Numbered from the stretch's first letter, positions 26,005 through 41,639 are shown. The stretch is DNA of 64,000 bases from Ctenosaura bakeri (GCA_948474755.1 CAOLHI010000414.1:496001-560000); one strand, 5' to 3'. Numbers and translations are program-made. The notes: a model not told the origin generated them from the sequence alone.

Positions 26005-26094
<90 letters not shown>

Positions 26095-26095
26095 A
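25988..26095. repeat. Compound tetranucleotide repeat (TATC)n(TGTC)n(TATC)n
   Basis: About three TATC units, then about a dozen TGTC units, then about thirteen TATC units, all in one register with no interruptions. The long pure tracts suggest it is length-polymorphic. Confidence 0.97.
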
Positions 26096-26249
26096 GAAAG
26101 AGTAACAGACGCTTTCACCAGTTTTGCTCTGTTCTAGGCTCTGTTTTTTGATGCTAGTTAGAGCCTGCAAAAGCTTTTGAACTACAATTTCCAGAATCCC
26201 TTCACTTTCCCAACCTCTGATGTTTGGAGTATAATAGAAATTCTGGGAG

Positions 26250-26420
26250 ATGTTGGATTAGAACACTGCTATTCCAAGTTGTGGTCTGTGGACTGGTGTG
26301 TATCCCCGTGTTATTGGTTGCTGGCCTGTGCCAAGTTTTCAGGAGGCAAGAAACAGTTGCATTCAATGAGGGAAAAACAGTTCCGATCCCTGGAACAATG
26401 GGGGAAAATCCTTGCTGGTC
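26250..26420. mobile_element. hAT-like MITE fragment
   Basis: The phrase gaacactgctattccaagttgtggtctgtggactggt resembles the terminal part of hAT MITEs with 'actggttctcaacctgtggtccgtg' ends. Only one end is recognisable, and the right boundary is a guess. Confidence 0.35.
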
Positions 26421-26595
26421 CCCAACATCAGACAGTTTAACAGAAAATATTTTCCCTCTATCATTTCAGCACTTTGCTTGGAGACTATATTCCTGTATTT
26501 TTATCACTGCCAACTGGACTCCCTGCCAAATCATAATGAATCCTAACAAGCGACAATCAAAGGTATGACAAAGCATGAAATTGGGTCGTACTCAC

Positions 26596-26650
26596 GTGGG
26601 GCTCCTTCTGCCATCTCGATAGCTGTTATCCCTAAAGACCACAAATCACT
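26596..26650 (-). CDS. TNIK: TNIK exon: helix F, SDLWSLGITAIEMAEGAP
   Basis: This 55-nt exon encodes 18 residues (about 214-231) plus the first base of a Pro codon. The acceptor is TTTCAG|AGTGAT and the donor CCCAC|GTGAGT. It carries the invariant Asp of kinase subdomain IX (SDLWSLG), which stabilises the catalytic loop, and the start of the substrate-groove helix (ITAIEMAEGAPP) typical of Ste20 kinases. It is small but fully consistent in phase. Confidence 0.96.
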
Positions 26651-29040
26651 CTGAAAGAAACAAGCACCAACAAAACTGTTAAGTCATGCGCAACACTGAA
26701 ACAGAAGCAATCTGGAAAAGCTACTACTACTTCAGAAGAAGTTCTTGGTCATTTCACCACTTTAAGTTTTTGATCTGTAATGTCTGAATAAAGTTCCCAA
26801 TCTTCCAGGATCAGAAGATTTAGGCCTTTCAGACACCATTTTTTAACATTCTTCTCATAGCTGAAGTCATATACGTACCTACACCCACACACAAACACAA
26901 AACATACAGACACATAGCTGAAACTGGAGACCCCTTCCCCATGGCAGCAGGAAGGAATAGGACCCAAAACAATTGCTCTATGAAAACATTGAAGCTATGT
27001 AATCCTATGTGATCCTCTTTCAATAACAAAGGAATAACTCTTTGAAATGTAAAAACCCAAGCAGTCCAGAAGTGAATGTTTCTGCAATAGCAACAGGCAA
27101 ATTATCTGCCATTCCTCCTCCCACTGTCTCCCTCCTCTTCCAATACTCTCCATTCTTGATTTCCCTAAACAATATCACATAACTGATGTAAGAACAAAAA
27201 GGACTGTGGGCTAAAATGTTTACACAAAACAAACAACAGATTTCCATGTAGCACAGATATGTACTATGTATCATGGAACATGCATACCATGTACAGTGCA
27301 TATACATCAGGGTGTGGGAATCACGTGGTCCATGGATCACATGCAGCCCTTAGAGAGGACAGTGAAGCTCTTGCCCTTCCCCATCCCCTCTAATCCCAGA
27401 ATTTTTCCCCCAGAAATATCCCATTCCCCTACCCCCATAGATTTTAAAGTTTTAGTCTCAGAACACTGTATATGAAAGAGGGCCAGGAAGAACCTGAAAC
27501 CAACAAGTTGCTACTGGACACACCAGAAGCAACTTTTAAGTGACCAGAATAATCAAATATGATCCTCCAACAAGTATGTCAGAAAGCCACATGCTATGAG
27601 GCAGCCACAGTATAGGATTAGGGACTGTTAACTCTTAAAACTCTTTAAGAAATGCATATACAGGTCCACTATATTGTATTAGAGGCAAAAGCACAGGAAA
27701 ACCTGCCCAAAGAGAAATAGCACAGGAAAATCTTCACTTCAACAGATGATTTTGGGCCAATCATCATCTTTCACATCAACCTTAAAGGTTCACGTGAGGA
27801 TAAATGGAAGAGGGGAACCACACACAACATCCTGATCCCTTTGCTGAAAAGGCAGAATGTCGATTTATACTATATTATATTAATATTAAAATGACTATGA
27901 GTAGCTTCTCATACCAAAAAAACACACACACACACACACAAAAAACACCACAGAAGCTGAACAGGTCCAGTAAAGAGCAATCAAACTTACAGTGGGAGTG
28001 GAACACTGTCCCATGACTAAAAGTGACTAAAATGTCAGGGGATTTAATTTATTTCATTTCAAAAATGTATATCCTACTTTTGCACTTTGAACTTGGTATG
28101 CACCAATGGAAACAAGCTGAGGATAAACACGGAAGAAAGTAGAGGAAAAAGATAGAAACTGGGACATTTTAAAAGTAGCTGAAAAAGTGAGACTGACAAA
28201 GGATGAATTGGGATTGTCCCTGTCAAATCAGTACAGTTGGAGGGTATGTATTTCTCTATACAAATGCAAACCCTAGTACAATGGAAACTACTATAGAAGA
28301 GCTCTAGTTTAACCTTCTTCCTTATAATGCCGGTTCTGTCGGTGCAGGATTTATAGGATTATAAATTCTGCGCGCACACACTATTATATATGTAAGTGTG
28401 AAAAATAACACAGGGCATATTGGTCAGTTTTCAGGTCAAAAAATCTGTCCCCCAAAACTGAAAAATGCAGGGATGGGTGGTTTTACAGTGTCTGAGGGCC
28501 ACAAAAGTGGGGCAAGGGCACTGAAAGTTGTCTTCAGGTCTCACCTTGCCCACCTCTGCTGTAATGACATTTTCAAGGGAAGTCCAAAATTCAGGAGGCA
28601 AGCTATGAGGCTGAGTGCTCATCAATGTCATGGTGGGAAGGGGCAGCAGAAGTTTTTATTTTAAGCGGAATATCTCTGTCAAAATGGATGCATAGTCCCA
28701 AGCTCTTAGTAAACCAGAGAAAAAGCTCTTCATAAGATCCCAGAAAGCCAAAGTAGACTTTTAATTACAAGTCAGGTTAAATTGCTATACACTTTGTCAG
28801 GGTACCTGAAAAGTAATCTCTTCAAAGAGAAAAGATTCCTATCAGGCATGATGCTTAAGTGCACATTTTCAAAATTACAATTAACAGGTTTTGTTTGGTT
28901 TTCTTAATATTTTTTTTACAGAATTTTTATTCTCACAGAGCTAACACTTCCTTTTCCATTGTAGTCTGAAACCTTTTCTTCCTTTTTCCATCTTTTCTTC
29001 TTTTTACTAATTTGTCTTCCTCTTACTAAGTTCCAGAGTC

Positions 29041-29235
29041 AGTGTTGTGTAATAGTTTGAGTGCTGGACTATGACGCTGGAGACCAGGGTTCAATTCCTT
29101 GCTTGGCTACAGAAACCCACCGAGTGACCTTGGGCACACATCACAAACACTCAGCCCCCCAGAAAACCTCATGATATGTTCACCTTCGGGTTCCCAGAAG
29201 TCGGAAATGACTTGGAAGGCACACAACAACAAACA
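29041..29235 (+). mobile_element. tRNA-derived SINE (Sauria-like)
   Basis: This is the same family as 9636-9855. The B-box-like ggttcaattccttgcttggc, the body gtgaccttgggcacacatca and the tail gtcggaaatgacttggaagg with acacaacaacaa are visible. The middle is shortened relative to the other copies. Confidence 0.8.
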
Positions 29236-29890
29236 CCAAGTTCTTGCCTGTTGGTCTCTTTACTTCAGTCTCAGTACAGGTCTTTTCCAAATCCTGCTAG
29301 CACTACAGATTCACACCAGCAACACAATAAAATACTCCCAGATAACATGTTTGCTTTCCAGATGGTAACATCATGTTTGCATGACAAAACTATATGTACA
29401 GAAACACTTTTAAAAACTTTGTTATTTCAAAATTATACCAGATGCCAAATACATGTCCTGAAATGTATGTGGTATATATTCACTTTTCCCAGTAATTTAC
29501 GCATCCTGCAAAACAGTTTGTAGTCATCTCCTCTTTCCAAGGGCCCCAGGAACTGTAACATTCTCCAAGATAACCTAGAAACTGTAACTGAGTGAGACAG
29601 GCCAGAGGTGTCTAAAAGAAAATTCCAAGTGCCATCTCTAAACTACAGTTCTCAAGGTTGCTTGGAAAAGGAGCCATAGGCCTTGTTGTTGACTACTATC
29701 AAGTTGACTTCGACTTATGGCAAATGTATTACTCATTATAAAATGAACGTGAAATGCTATAGTATGTTCAACAAGTTTCACAAAATTGATCATGTTCACA
29801 TCCCACGTTTGAAAAATATAATACAAAAATACTCATATCAGCAATTCATTTTTATTGGAAATTATATAGCACTAAGGTTTAAATATGAGG

Positions 29891-30121
29891 CCCAGTGTAG
29901 TGGTTTGAGCACTAGATTATAATTCTGAGGGCCAAGGTTCAAATCCCAGCTAGGCCATAGAAACCCAATGGGTGGTACCGGGCAAGTCACATTCTTTCAG
30001 CCTCAGAGGAAGACAAAGGCAAACTCCTTCTGAATAAATTTTGCTAAGGAAATCCTGTGATAGGTTCATCTTAGAGTCACCATAAGTCAGAAAGGACTTG
30101 AAGGCACACAACAACCACAAA
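29891..30121 (+). mobile_element. tRNA-derived SINE (Sauria-like)
   Basis: This is the fullest copy in the window. It has an A-box-like tagtggtttgagcactagat, a B-box-like ggttcaaatcccagct, the body cagcctcagaggaagacaaa, and the tail caccataagtcagaaaggac with acaacaaccacaa. Confidence 0.85.
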
Positions 30122-31455
30122 AGGGCTTAATTAAGATGAGGGACATATGCCAAGCCTTCTTTTTAAGAAAAAGAGAGACTGCTGTATTGTATCTTTTGCT
30201 AAGAAGGAACAATCTTCTGACTCTCAGCAAATTTGGTAGCCTTCTGGAAAAAGAAAGAAAGCAAAGCAAAGCAGAGAGAAGAGAAAAACACAGCTAATAA
30301 AATTTTGATTTTATATGTCTTCTTTCTAACATGGAATGTAGTTCCCTTTACTATTTTGATGAGGGACTAACTGTATTATTCTGTAAATTATGAAGCCAGC
30401 TCTATTTGAGTTTCTGTGCAATGAGATAAGAGGCATTTTATTTCCAGTTGCTGCAGATGTTGGAACATCTTCATCATATCAAGCCATCAAGGCTTTTCTG
30501 TTTATTATCATCAGCCAATTGGACAAGTATGACAGAATCCAGTCTGCATGCCTTAAAAAAGGCCAACAATTTTCTTTTTGAAGACAAATGACAATTGCAT
30601 TGACACAGCAACTGTTATTACGTAAATCATTTCTCAAGTGTACTGAACTCTGAAAACACCCTGTAGAAATTACCTCTGAACAATAGCTATCTAGACTTCT
30701 AAATTTATTTGATTCTTGGGGACAAAAGGACAAATCTGACCTCATCAAGTGCTAACGAATTCTTTCACATATTGGGTGCCATATCTCCCCAGTGAAAGAA
30801 GAAAGATGCCAATGATTTCTCAAATCCAGCTACAGACTTATCAAATCTATTGCTGGCATCAAGTGAATCCCATGGGTACCCACAAATGATCTACCAATAC
30901 AGCTTGTTCGCACATTGAAGATCGTCACATACTACCAGTTGTGTACAGGTGAGCAGGTACACAAGGCCAAGTGGCTGCATTGGTCTCTGCAAGCGAATTT
31001 TTAGAGCTACTCCCCCTCCCCCGCCAATCTAGGTGTGGGGAACATTTTTACCATGGCTTCAGACCCAGGAAAAATCTTTCTTTAAACAACAGTAAATAAA
31101 TAGAAGTCACTTCCTATTTTTGTAACAGGAAGAGTATGATGTCTTCAGAATATTCACAACACTATGTTATAAATTTGTGGATGAACTCTATGAGACATTA
31201 TGAAGGACATCATGGAGGACTCTGTAAGATATGAAGGAGGCAAGATGATACTTCCTGGTGTAGTACAAAATATGTGAGACAGAGCTACTGTCAAGAAGCA
31301 CAGCTGATATTGACCAGAGAAAAAGGAGCAGAACTACTGCAGTAGCTCCAACTGACTTTGCCAGATCAGAAGGATCTTAATGATCAACGCTGTCAAATAC
31401 CACAGAGGCAGCAAGAATGAACAAGATACCCCTTCTCCATCCAGCAATGCTAGAT

Positions 31456-31838
31456 TAGAGATGGGCAACTGTTTTGGGGCCAGGAAACAATTCCACTCCT
31501 CCAGCAATCCATAGTCCATATCCCCTCCCAGCAAGCCCAAATACCTCAGTTTGTTTACAGTCCTTCTGAAAATGGTGACAGAAGGTTTTCGTTTTCATGT
31601 TGAAAGGGACTGCAGAGCGAAATGGATGAACTGGGAAAAGTATCAGGTTTGGGATGCTTGTAAGAGTGGGGTGGAGGTATTTTCATGTTGTTTTCACAGA
31701 TTTGCAGGACTTTTGTGTGTTTCAGGGGCAAAACTGCTCCAAAATCACATTTTTTTTTAAGTGAGGCTTTTAGGGATTGGTAGAATGCTTCAAGGGTTAT
31801 GAAAATAGGGCCCACAGGCCACAATTTGCCCAAATCTG
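31456..31838. mobile_element. hAT-type non-autonomous DNA transposon with 8-bp duplication
   Basis: Identical 8-bp sequences TGCTAGAT flank the element at 31448-31455 and 31839-31846. Inside them the ends are inverted: tagagatgggcaactg on the left, and cagatttgggcaaattg when the right is reverse-complemented. The 8-bp duplication and the GGGCAA-type terminus fit hAT elements. There is no transposase. The same end type recurs near 41860-41890. Confidence 0.75.
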
Positions 31839-32539
31839 TGCTAGATTCAAGGAGGTGGGTATTCTCCCAACAAAGGTCACATTCTTAATGGCTTTTTCAT
31901 TTGGAAAAGCATCAGCACAGCCTCCTTTGATGCACTGATGCAGTCAGCTCAGCTTATTAATTGAATTAGCAGAGCTGGAGATATAAGCCACAAAAGGACA
32001 AGGGGTGAATGCCATCACTGCTATGTTCTGAAAGGAGCTCCAAGCTGTGCTTGATCAAATTAAGTTTCAATTTTCTTCTTATGCTCAAGATATCTCCCTC
32101 ATGCTTCCATCTCCTGGTCAGACCAAGGAGACTTCTGCCACTGCTTACTAAGAGGTCATTTGGGAATAACTGTGTCAAGAACCTAGGACAACTGTTAACT
32201 TCTTCCTGGCAGTCAGTTAAGTGAAAACCCATATTTGTAGTCCACTGTTTTCCAAGAGTGCATGGTTAGGCTCTGGGTGGTACCAAGTGCTTCCCATGCC
32301 CAAAATAGGTAAAAATGTGCAAATGTGGGTGAGGAAAATAAAAGAGAATATAAAGTGGTTTCCCAGGTAATTCCTCCAGGGATTTATGGATCTGCTCCCA
32401 CTTTTCTCTCACTTTCTCTTTGCTCCCTAACCTTTACAACTTTCACATCCTAACTGCAGTCTTTTCAATCATGTTGCTTTCTGTCATTGAAATGTGACCC
32501 CCCCCCCGTATACCTGTTACTCCTTCTGTTAGTCCATAC

Positions 32540-33045
32540 CAGGGCTGGGGAACCTGTGGCCCCTCTAGATGCTGTACTTAGGCAATTAGCCAGCACAGCC
32601 AATTTTCAGGGATGACAAGATAATAATCATAATCATAATCATAAAATTTATTTCTATCCCCCCTCTCCCCATGGATTGAGGCAGCGAACAACAATAATAC
32701 ATTAATTACATTAAAAACATTAAAAAACATACCCAATCCTACCCACCCACCAACCGAACTAAAACCAACCCCCTAAAACACACAACAATTAACAATTAAC
32801 AACAATCAACTGACTATTAAAAGAACAGCAAGACAGTTGGTGGGAGGCGGTGGAGTACTAGTCTGGGAAGGCCTGTCGGAAGAGAGCAGCCTTGACTGCC
32901 ATTCCGTAACTTGGGAGCGATAAGAGAAGGTCCTCTGGGTAACCGCAGCCAACCTAGTTCTGACTGGCTGCAGTAAAATTCCTCCCAGAGGACCTTAATG
33001 TGCGGGGCGGATTATATGGGAGAAGGCAATATATGGTTCAACAAC
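32540..33045 (-). mobile_element. hAT-like end followed by L2-type LINE 3' fragment
   Basis: Positions 32540-32620 begin cagggctggggaacctgtgg, a hAT-like terminus. From about 32622 the minus strand shows a LINE 3' end: an (ATAATC)n-type tail, the phrase tttatttctatcccccctct, and 'tggtgggaggcggtggagta' with 'gaaggcctgtcggaagagag'. These match squamate L2-like 3' UTRs from memory. No coding remnant is seen. The boundary between the two elements is approximate. Confidence 0.55.
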
Positions 33046-33779
33046 ATTCAGCAGGCCAATATTTCCCTACTTCTGGTAAAGAAGAAGAAATTTCATTTCT
33101 TTAATCTATTATTTTTAAATTGGTCTCCTCATTTTATGATTTTTGTTTAATCTATTTCCTTTATTTGTCTAGCCTTCCACAGAGATTGCAAAAATAACCA
33201 CAAGGACTGCATCCTTTAAACCTTTACATCTTTTTTCAACTTTACATTGAATCAGTATTCTATTTTACAAATCAGTTTTTTGTTTTTTTTGTTTTCGGAT
33301 GTGGGAAAGGTGTGTAGTTCTATATTACTGGCTGGGGTCCAAAACCATCTGGCACACAACCTGGAATCCAAAATTTTAATGACAATGACACATCCCTAAC
33401 AAATATCGAGTTCACTTTCCAGTGACTGCCTGCCTTATGGACTGTTCGTCTCTCCAGATTGTGTTCAGAATAAAAACATTAACAAGGAATCAATCTGGTA
33501 CTGGCAAGGCAGAAAACCTTCACTGACAAGTTTCTGACAGGCTTCATTCACTCCAGCAACTGCTCTCTGCCTTTAAGTAAGCAGGTTTATGACAGCATGA
33601 TTCCAACCAGATATTTCAAATTTTTCAGAAGCTAAATGTCTTTTGCACTCTTCAAAATGTTACACCCTGAACCATGGAATATTATATTCCAGTGCACTAC
33701 TACAGCCTCATATATATTTTGTATAGATGTTGCAGATTAAGAGCCATTTAAACTACCATTCATTTTTAATACCATCTTT

Positions 33780-33920
33780 TCTCCAAAGAGCAGTACATGG
33801 TTCTCTCCCATTTTATCTTCACAACAATCATGTAAGGTAGGTTAGGCTGAAAGACAGTTGTTGGGAATTTGAACCTGGGTTTTTTCATTCATGATCTGAG
33901 ACACTGTCCACAAACCCACA
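33780..33920 (-). mobile_element. tRNA-derived SINE, second family
   Basis: The plus strand reads tcacaacaatcatgtaaggtaggttaggctgaaagac and ttgaacctgggttttttca, the complement of a tRNA-type SINE head and body common in squamates. It is distinct from the Sauria-like copies by its 'aggtaggttaggctga' block. Confidence 0.6.
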
Positions 33921-35646
33921 ACAGCTGTCCTTGTAGGAGATAAGCACATGTACAGGAAAATATGCAACAAATATAGGGCAACTGAAGAATTGGTATACGA
34001 AAATAAAAGAAACTCCTTCATTTCCTCAGGAGCTGGCAACCTGAGCAGCTGTCTAAAACAGTGTACTCATTCTGGACATTCCACTGTGAACTTCCAAAGG
34101 TAGGCAAAGACTTTTTCATTCCAACAAGCCTTGGAGAGCTGCTAAGGAAAGGTTTTTCATGAAGATGTTGCACTGTCTGTATTTGTTTTTGATTGTGCTG
34201 TTTTTACTGGACCTGTTTTAAAATTGCTTTTCATTCAATTTATGTTTTAATTATATTTAAACTTGATGTAGTGATATGTAATTTTATCTGTACTTGTTTA
34301 GCCTTAGTAAGCCACTTTTGTAAGGCTTATAAACAGGTGGGATATAAATAAATGAAGAAGAATTATGATGATGGTGATGGAGATGATGAACAAAAAAGAA
34401 ACTAAGGGTCTAGCTCAGTCATCCACCGAAAGTAAGACCCTCCTGGTTGTTTCTTGTACCTGTTGCTTACTGCCAACATAAAACAAATATGCAAATAGCA
34501 GTCAGGTAGGAGACAGTTTGAAACAGAAAACTGGTCCTCTACTGAAAGACTGGTTAAGCATGCTTGTTTAAATAGTGTAGATAGCATGGACTGAAGGAAA
34601 AAACAAGAAAGAAACATATTAATGAGCCCTAGAGCAAATTAGGTCAGAAGCCAAAAGGACTAAACTAAACTTTGTACACATCATGAGAAAATGTGACTCA
34701 CTGGAAAAGATGATAATGCCTGGTAAAATGAAAGGGAGTAGGCAAAGCAGAAGATCAAAGGAAGCTGAGGTCCTGCATTTGCAAACCCTGAACAGGGCTA
34801 TTGATGACAGGGGCTTGTGAAAGTCTCTCTTTCATGGGACCTTCCTAATTCAGAGTCATCTTAATGGCAAATAACAACATCAAGCCACATGTACTCTAGC
34901 CTTGGCATTCACATGTTTTGTGAATTGGCAACTAATTTACCTGACATACTGTGCTCACTTTCGTAATACATCCTCCACTTATCTGACAGCTTAGGGATCA
35001 GAGCACTGTCAGAAAGTGGAATTGTATACCCGTTGCTTGCAAAGTCTCTCAGTCAGCTTGGTGATTTTTTACCCTCTCAGTTTGATTTGCAGGTAATGTG
35101 TACATGGGGTCCAAAGCAAGCTGTGAGGGGAAAAACGGTGCCAAGCCAACTGAGAGACTTTGCACGTAGCATGTGTACCATCCCAAGCAAGCCTCTTTAA
35201 TCTCCTTTTATTTCCTACAGGAAGAAGGCTAGAGGAGAAGAACTGATGAAAGAGTGGACCTTGTGTCGAAAGAATTGTACGTGTACATAATGTACAACAA
35301 CTGAAAGAGAAGAACATGCAAAAATTAGCTGTTGAAAAATGGAGGATGCCTATATCTTACTAGACTAGGATGGGGTCCTGGTCTGAGCGATTCCTTAGCC
35401 CTGCTCCAGCAGCCTGCCTGCCTCCTTTCCTGTTTTCCTGCCTACCATTTCTCTCCTAGTTCTCTCCCTATAGCTTGCCTACCTGTTTCCTGGTTTGAAC
35501 CCCTACTTTTTGGCTTATAGACTGGTCTATGCTCTGGACTGAACCACTTATAGGACTCTCACAGGTATTATTTAGCTCCAGTTTCAGCCATGCTGGGATG
35601 CATAAAACTAGCTAAAATTCAGTGCTGATAATTCAGGATTACATTA

Positions 35647-37364
<1,718 letters not shown>

Positions 37365-37660
37365 TCAATGAGAAAGACATCACATTTCATTTCATTTTCT
37401 TTTCCTAGGCAGAGTGGAAATAATGAAAATTATTTTTTTATTCTGTCCACTCAGTTAGTTACATACACAACAACATGGTAGACTGGCTATTAGCATTGTT
37501 ATTTCTTAAATTAACCAATGTAATTGTGCATACGAAACATATTACAGTTGTTCTGGTACACACTGCTGTTATATGAATTGAGGAGAGGTGGGAAAGGCAC
37601 TAAAAATAGCATTATTTATATATGAGCTAGGTGAACAATTAAGTCCATACCTAAAATCAT

Positions 37661-37735
37661 GTTGTTGTTGTTGTTGTTGTTGTCATCGTCAAGTCCTTCA
37701 AGTCATTATGACCTTATAGCAACCTTTTCCTCCAG
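37661..37735 (-). mobile_element. SINE 3' tail with (GTT)n
   Basis: A (GTT)n run followed by caagtccttcaagtcattat and gaccttatagcaacc is the complement of the 3' end of the Sauria-like SINE. The 5' part is missing. Confidence 0.65.
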
Positions 37736-38911
37736 GAAAGAATGGAGGCAAGAGAGAACAATACCTGCAAGCCGCATCCCAGAAAGGCAACCCAGAAGGA
37801 TGGAAAAGTTGGGGGGGCAAGGGGGGCTGGTCAAAAAGGCAAATTCCAGAATGGGAACCATGCCAACTTTTAAGGTGCCATGCAAGTTTTGTTTGTGTGT
37901 GCAATAACAGACTTAATAGATATATTGGAGCACAAGCTATCATGGTCCTAACACAATAAGAAACCATTAGTCTTCCTGAAGTGTCAAAAGATATTTTGTT
38001 TTCAATATATGGAAGTTCCATATGTACCTACTTTTACCTGCTCCACATTGATTTTTTTAAAAGGTATTGTATTTTAGGGAATTGTTTTTGTATTCTTATT
38101 TACTATAACATGCCCTAGAATCAATTTCAATGAGGAATCAAATAATTTGGTATATTAAAATATGCATGTATATTGTAAATGGACAACATCAACATAAGCT
38201 TTGATATATATACTGTAAATTTCAGGTATGATTCAGCCTTATTAAGTGGTTTTCCTCTCTCACAGATTCATTGGTAGAGAGATAATCTTGTATTTTAAGG
38301 GATGCTATAACTACTTTTCAAGGGAAACCAACTACAGCAAATTATTGTTTTTTCCTGTTATTGCCACTATCTATGAGTTGAAATTCCAGCTTCCATGATT
38401 TATTGATGAAATTAAACTTTGGGGGTTGGAGCGCACACCCCAGCCACAAATTACGATGTAGTCTGAACACTACCTTAATCGAATCATAGCTCATATTAAA
38501 AGCTCTTCTTGACAGCCAGGAGTAAACTAGGTTGCTGTTGTACCTTTTTATTAGGTCATTAATTCTTCCCTCTCTTTTTGTAAACTCCATTTTTATTTCA
38601 CACATCCATGTTGGGAGGGTTTAAAAAATAATATCCACCTAAATTGCAATCCTAGTAAAGTATAGCTTACTTTCATGACTAAATTCATATCATCTTTGGA
38701 TTTGTATTAGGATTCATATTTGCAAAAATGAAAATTATTTCCACTGTCTACTGCCAGCATTTATTCTCATTACCTCAGGACTGCGATTTTTTAATACAAG
38801 GACTGAACATTTTTTATTGCAAGGATACATAAACCTGTACTGTGAACAATGAGATTTCTCATTTTATATATTGGATACTGGAGCTTTATGCATATAAACC
38901 ATTTAACAGTA

Positions 38912-39120
38912 TAAGTTACTTTATACTGAGTCAGACCTTTGCTTCATCCAATCCACTTCTGCCTGCTCAAACTGACAACAATTCTCCATGGTCTCCAATG
39001 GAAATCTTTGCTAATCCTGCTACCCAAGATCCCCTTTTTAATGGGAGATGCCAGAAAATGAACCTAGGCAATTAAGACTTTCAAAGCCTGTGCTCAACTA
39101 CTGAACTGCAACTCCTTCCT
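38912..39120 (-). mobile_element. tRNA-derived SINE, third family
   Basis: The plus strand contains tactgagtcagacctttgct, ctccatggtctccaatggaa, gggagatgccagaaaatgaa and, at the end, tgctcaactactgaactgca. This is the complement of a squamate SINE whose head reads like a tRNA gene (a cagtggtagagc-type A box and a ggttcaatccccggc-type B box, recalled from the family). This copy is decayed. Confidence 0.6.
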
Positions 39121-41639
39121 AATTCCTTTAATAGCTAGTAAGTGTTCTGATTAATATACATTTTTAAAAAGCACTTCATTGATTTAGGAACTCTTATCTG
39201 CACTGACACACAGAGACATCCAATATCTGAAACCCTTTAGGGTTAGCAGTGACCAGACAGGATCAATTTGTGTTTCAGTATTCTTAAATGTCAAGCAGGC
39301 TTTTTCTTTTGATATACAAGTAGAAGTCTTCACAGGCTGTTTTTAACTGTCTCTTCCAAGGAACTGCACTGTTTTTAACTATATCTGGCCAACTTCGAAG
39401 GTAGGGCCTATGCCAGTTCCCCACCATAGGCCACCAGACCAGCTTCAGTGCTGAATTTCCTCTGATGGCAACAGAAAAAAAAATAACATTGACAAAGAAG
39501 ATATGCAAACTCCTTGTAAGCCTTGTTTTGAAAGCAAAACTGCCAGTATCCCAACAATATTAGTCATCAAAAACAAGTGGGAGCAGAAACTGCCTACATC
39601 AGTCTAGATTCATGTCTCCCTCTCTTGTATGGAGAAGCTCACCTCGTGCATCAAGAGTTCCTTTGGCCCAACACGCTGAAGTATTCATGAAAGAGTTAGA
39701 TAGTGATATAGAAATTAACCCATGGAAAAACTGCCCTAGCTTCAATATGTACATTCTCTTTACATCTAAAATTAACTTTGGTCCAGTAAAACCTGACCTT
39801 TTGGCATATTTTGAAGAAAGAAACAACCAACTTCAACTAAATACTGATGATGCAATGTAGACAATGCTTCCCTGTGGCATATGATGAAAATGTGTTTAGT
39901 GATTACTTCATTTTGGTGGGATGTATTACAATGTATTAACATTAGGAAAACTTTTGGCATTGGTGGAACATGTGTAGATGCATATGTTCTTTTAAACTAT
40001 ATCCACGCAACAGGGAATTTAATCAAGCGTCAATGCTTCAGGATTCTGTGTGCTTTTACTGTGGCAAAAAGATATCTTTCCAAGATTGGAAAGATAAATG
40101 TTCTACCATCTATTGTTAAAAGGTCAGAACATCTTACTACTTTAGCCATAAATGAATGTGTATTTTCTGGACACCAACTTCAGAAAAATATATTTTTGGA
40201 AAAATAATCAGCTTATATCAATGCACTACATATGTCTAGCCCTTTTTCATACACTATATACTTCCTCTTTCTTCTCAATCTTCCCAACCTTTTGTTTATT
40301 TTTATTTTTTATTTTGTTGTAACCACATGTTAAAAATCCATTTTGAAAAAGGTCTTCCTGCTTGTCATCCAAAATCAGATCACAGTTGACATCAGGGTAT
40401 AAATACACGTGGTTGCTTCCTTCCCATCCTGCTTTTCACTTTAAAGGGTTTTGGTGAATCAAGGGGTCATATCTCATGATACTTAGTGGCTTACTTTTTC
40501 TTAAATGAACATTTAGGCTTAAATCAAATTGTTAGTCTCAATGAGAACAGACTGAACTGAATAAACGAACTCACAAAAGTGCCAACTTTCCAAGTTTCCA
40601 TTCACTCAATGGATTACTTTTCTTGGGGTTAATGACTGGATTTAGATGAAGGCCTCTGATCTAGTCTCACAGTTATGAAGCAGTGAGCTTTTTGCAACAT
40701 GTAGCTGAATAGCTTTATGAAAAGCTTGGAAAAATCTGTTTAAAACTCTCAGAATCCCCCATTTAGAACTGCATTTCCCCCATGAGGAACTCTTCCAAGC
40801 TCTGTCCCTACATACAATTTCCAATCCAGCAGTTCAGGGTCATGGTGTTCAGTTCTAATATGACCATTAGCAATAGTGCTGAATATCACTGCTGCCATTA
40901 ACACATAACTTGCTAACAATGCACAGGCCAGTCTGCTGGGTGGGAATGGCTACTCGCAATTCAAATGCTGAGGCTTCCATATGCAAACGTATGTCCTGAG
41001 CAGGTAGGGTTGTTGGTTTTTGCAGGTCCTTTTTCATTTTCTTTGAAAAGAAGTTTTCAGAGGCCCACTTACAGGCCCTGCACAAGCAAAGCAAAGGGTC
41101 TTTAACTCCTGCCTAAGAACGAAACCTAGCTTCTTTATTAGGCTATAGATTTTAGCTGCTTGTGAAGTTACAAGAATTGAAAGGACAAGTTCTTGCATCC
41201 ACAGACTATACACACTATTACCTTTACAAGTCTTAACCATTATGTGCATTAATAATCTTTGAGATCCAGTCTAAAAAGCCAATCCTGGCAGATCCCAAGC
41301 ACTGTGAAGTGAAAGAACTGAGTAGCTGGTAGCCCTCAAACATCCAGGCAGCTTCCCCATACCCTCTGGGAGAACAAGTAGAAAGGTATCTATGAGAACT
41401 GGCACAGAGAACCTCCTGGCAGCATCCATCTCTGACCCTGGCACTATGGCATCCACTTCAAAACAGAAGGAAAGTTTCCCTTGTCCTTTCTCCACAAAGA
41501 CATTGGAATGCCTCGAAAGATCTGGGACAGGATACCAGAAGTCACTGGTATGTGTGTGTACAGACAGAACAATTTTCTCAGGTCCCATGGCTACACACAT
41601 CTTCCTGCAGGATCAAGGAAAGCTATATCTCCTCCCCAC

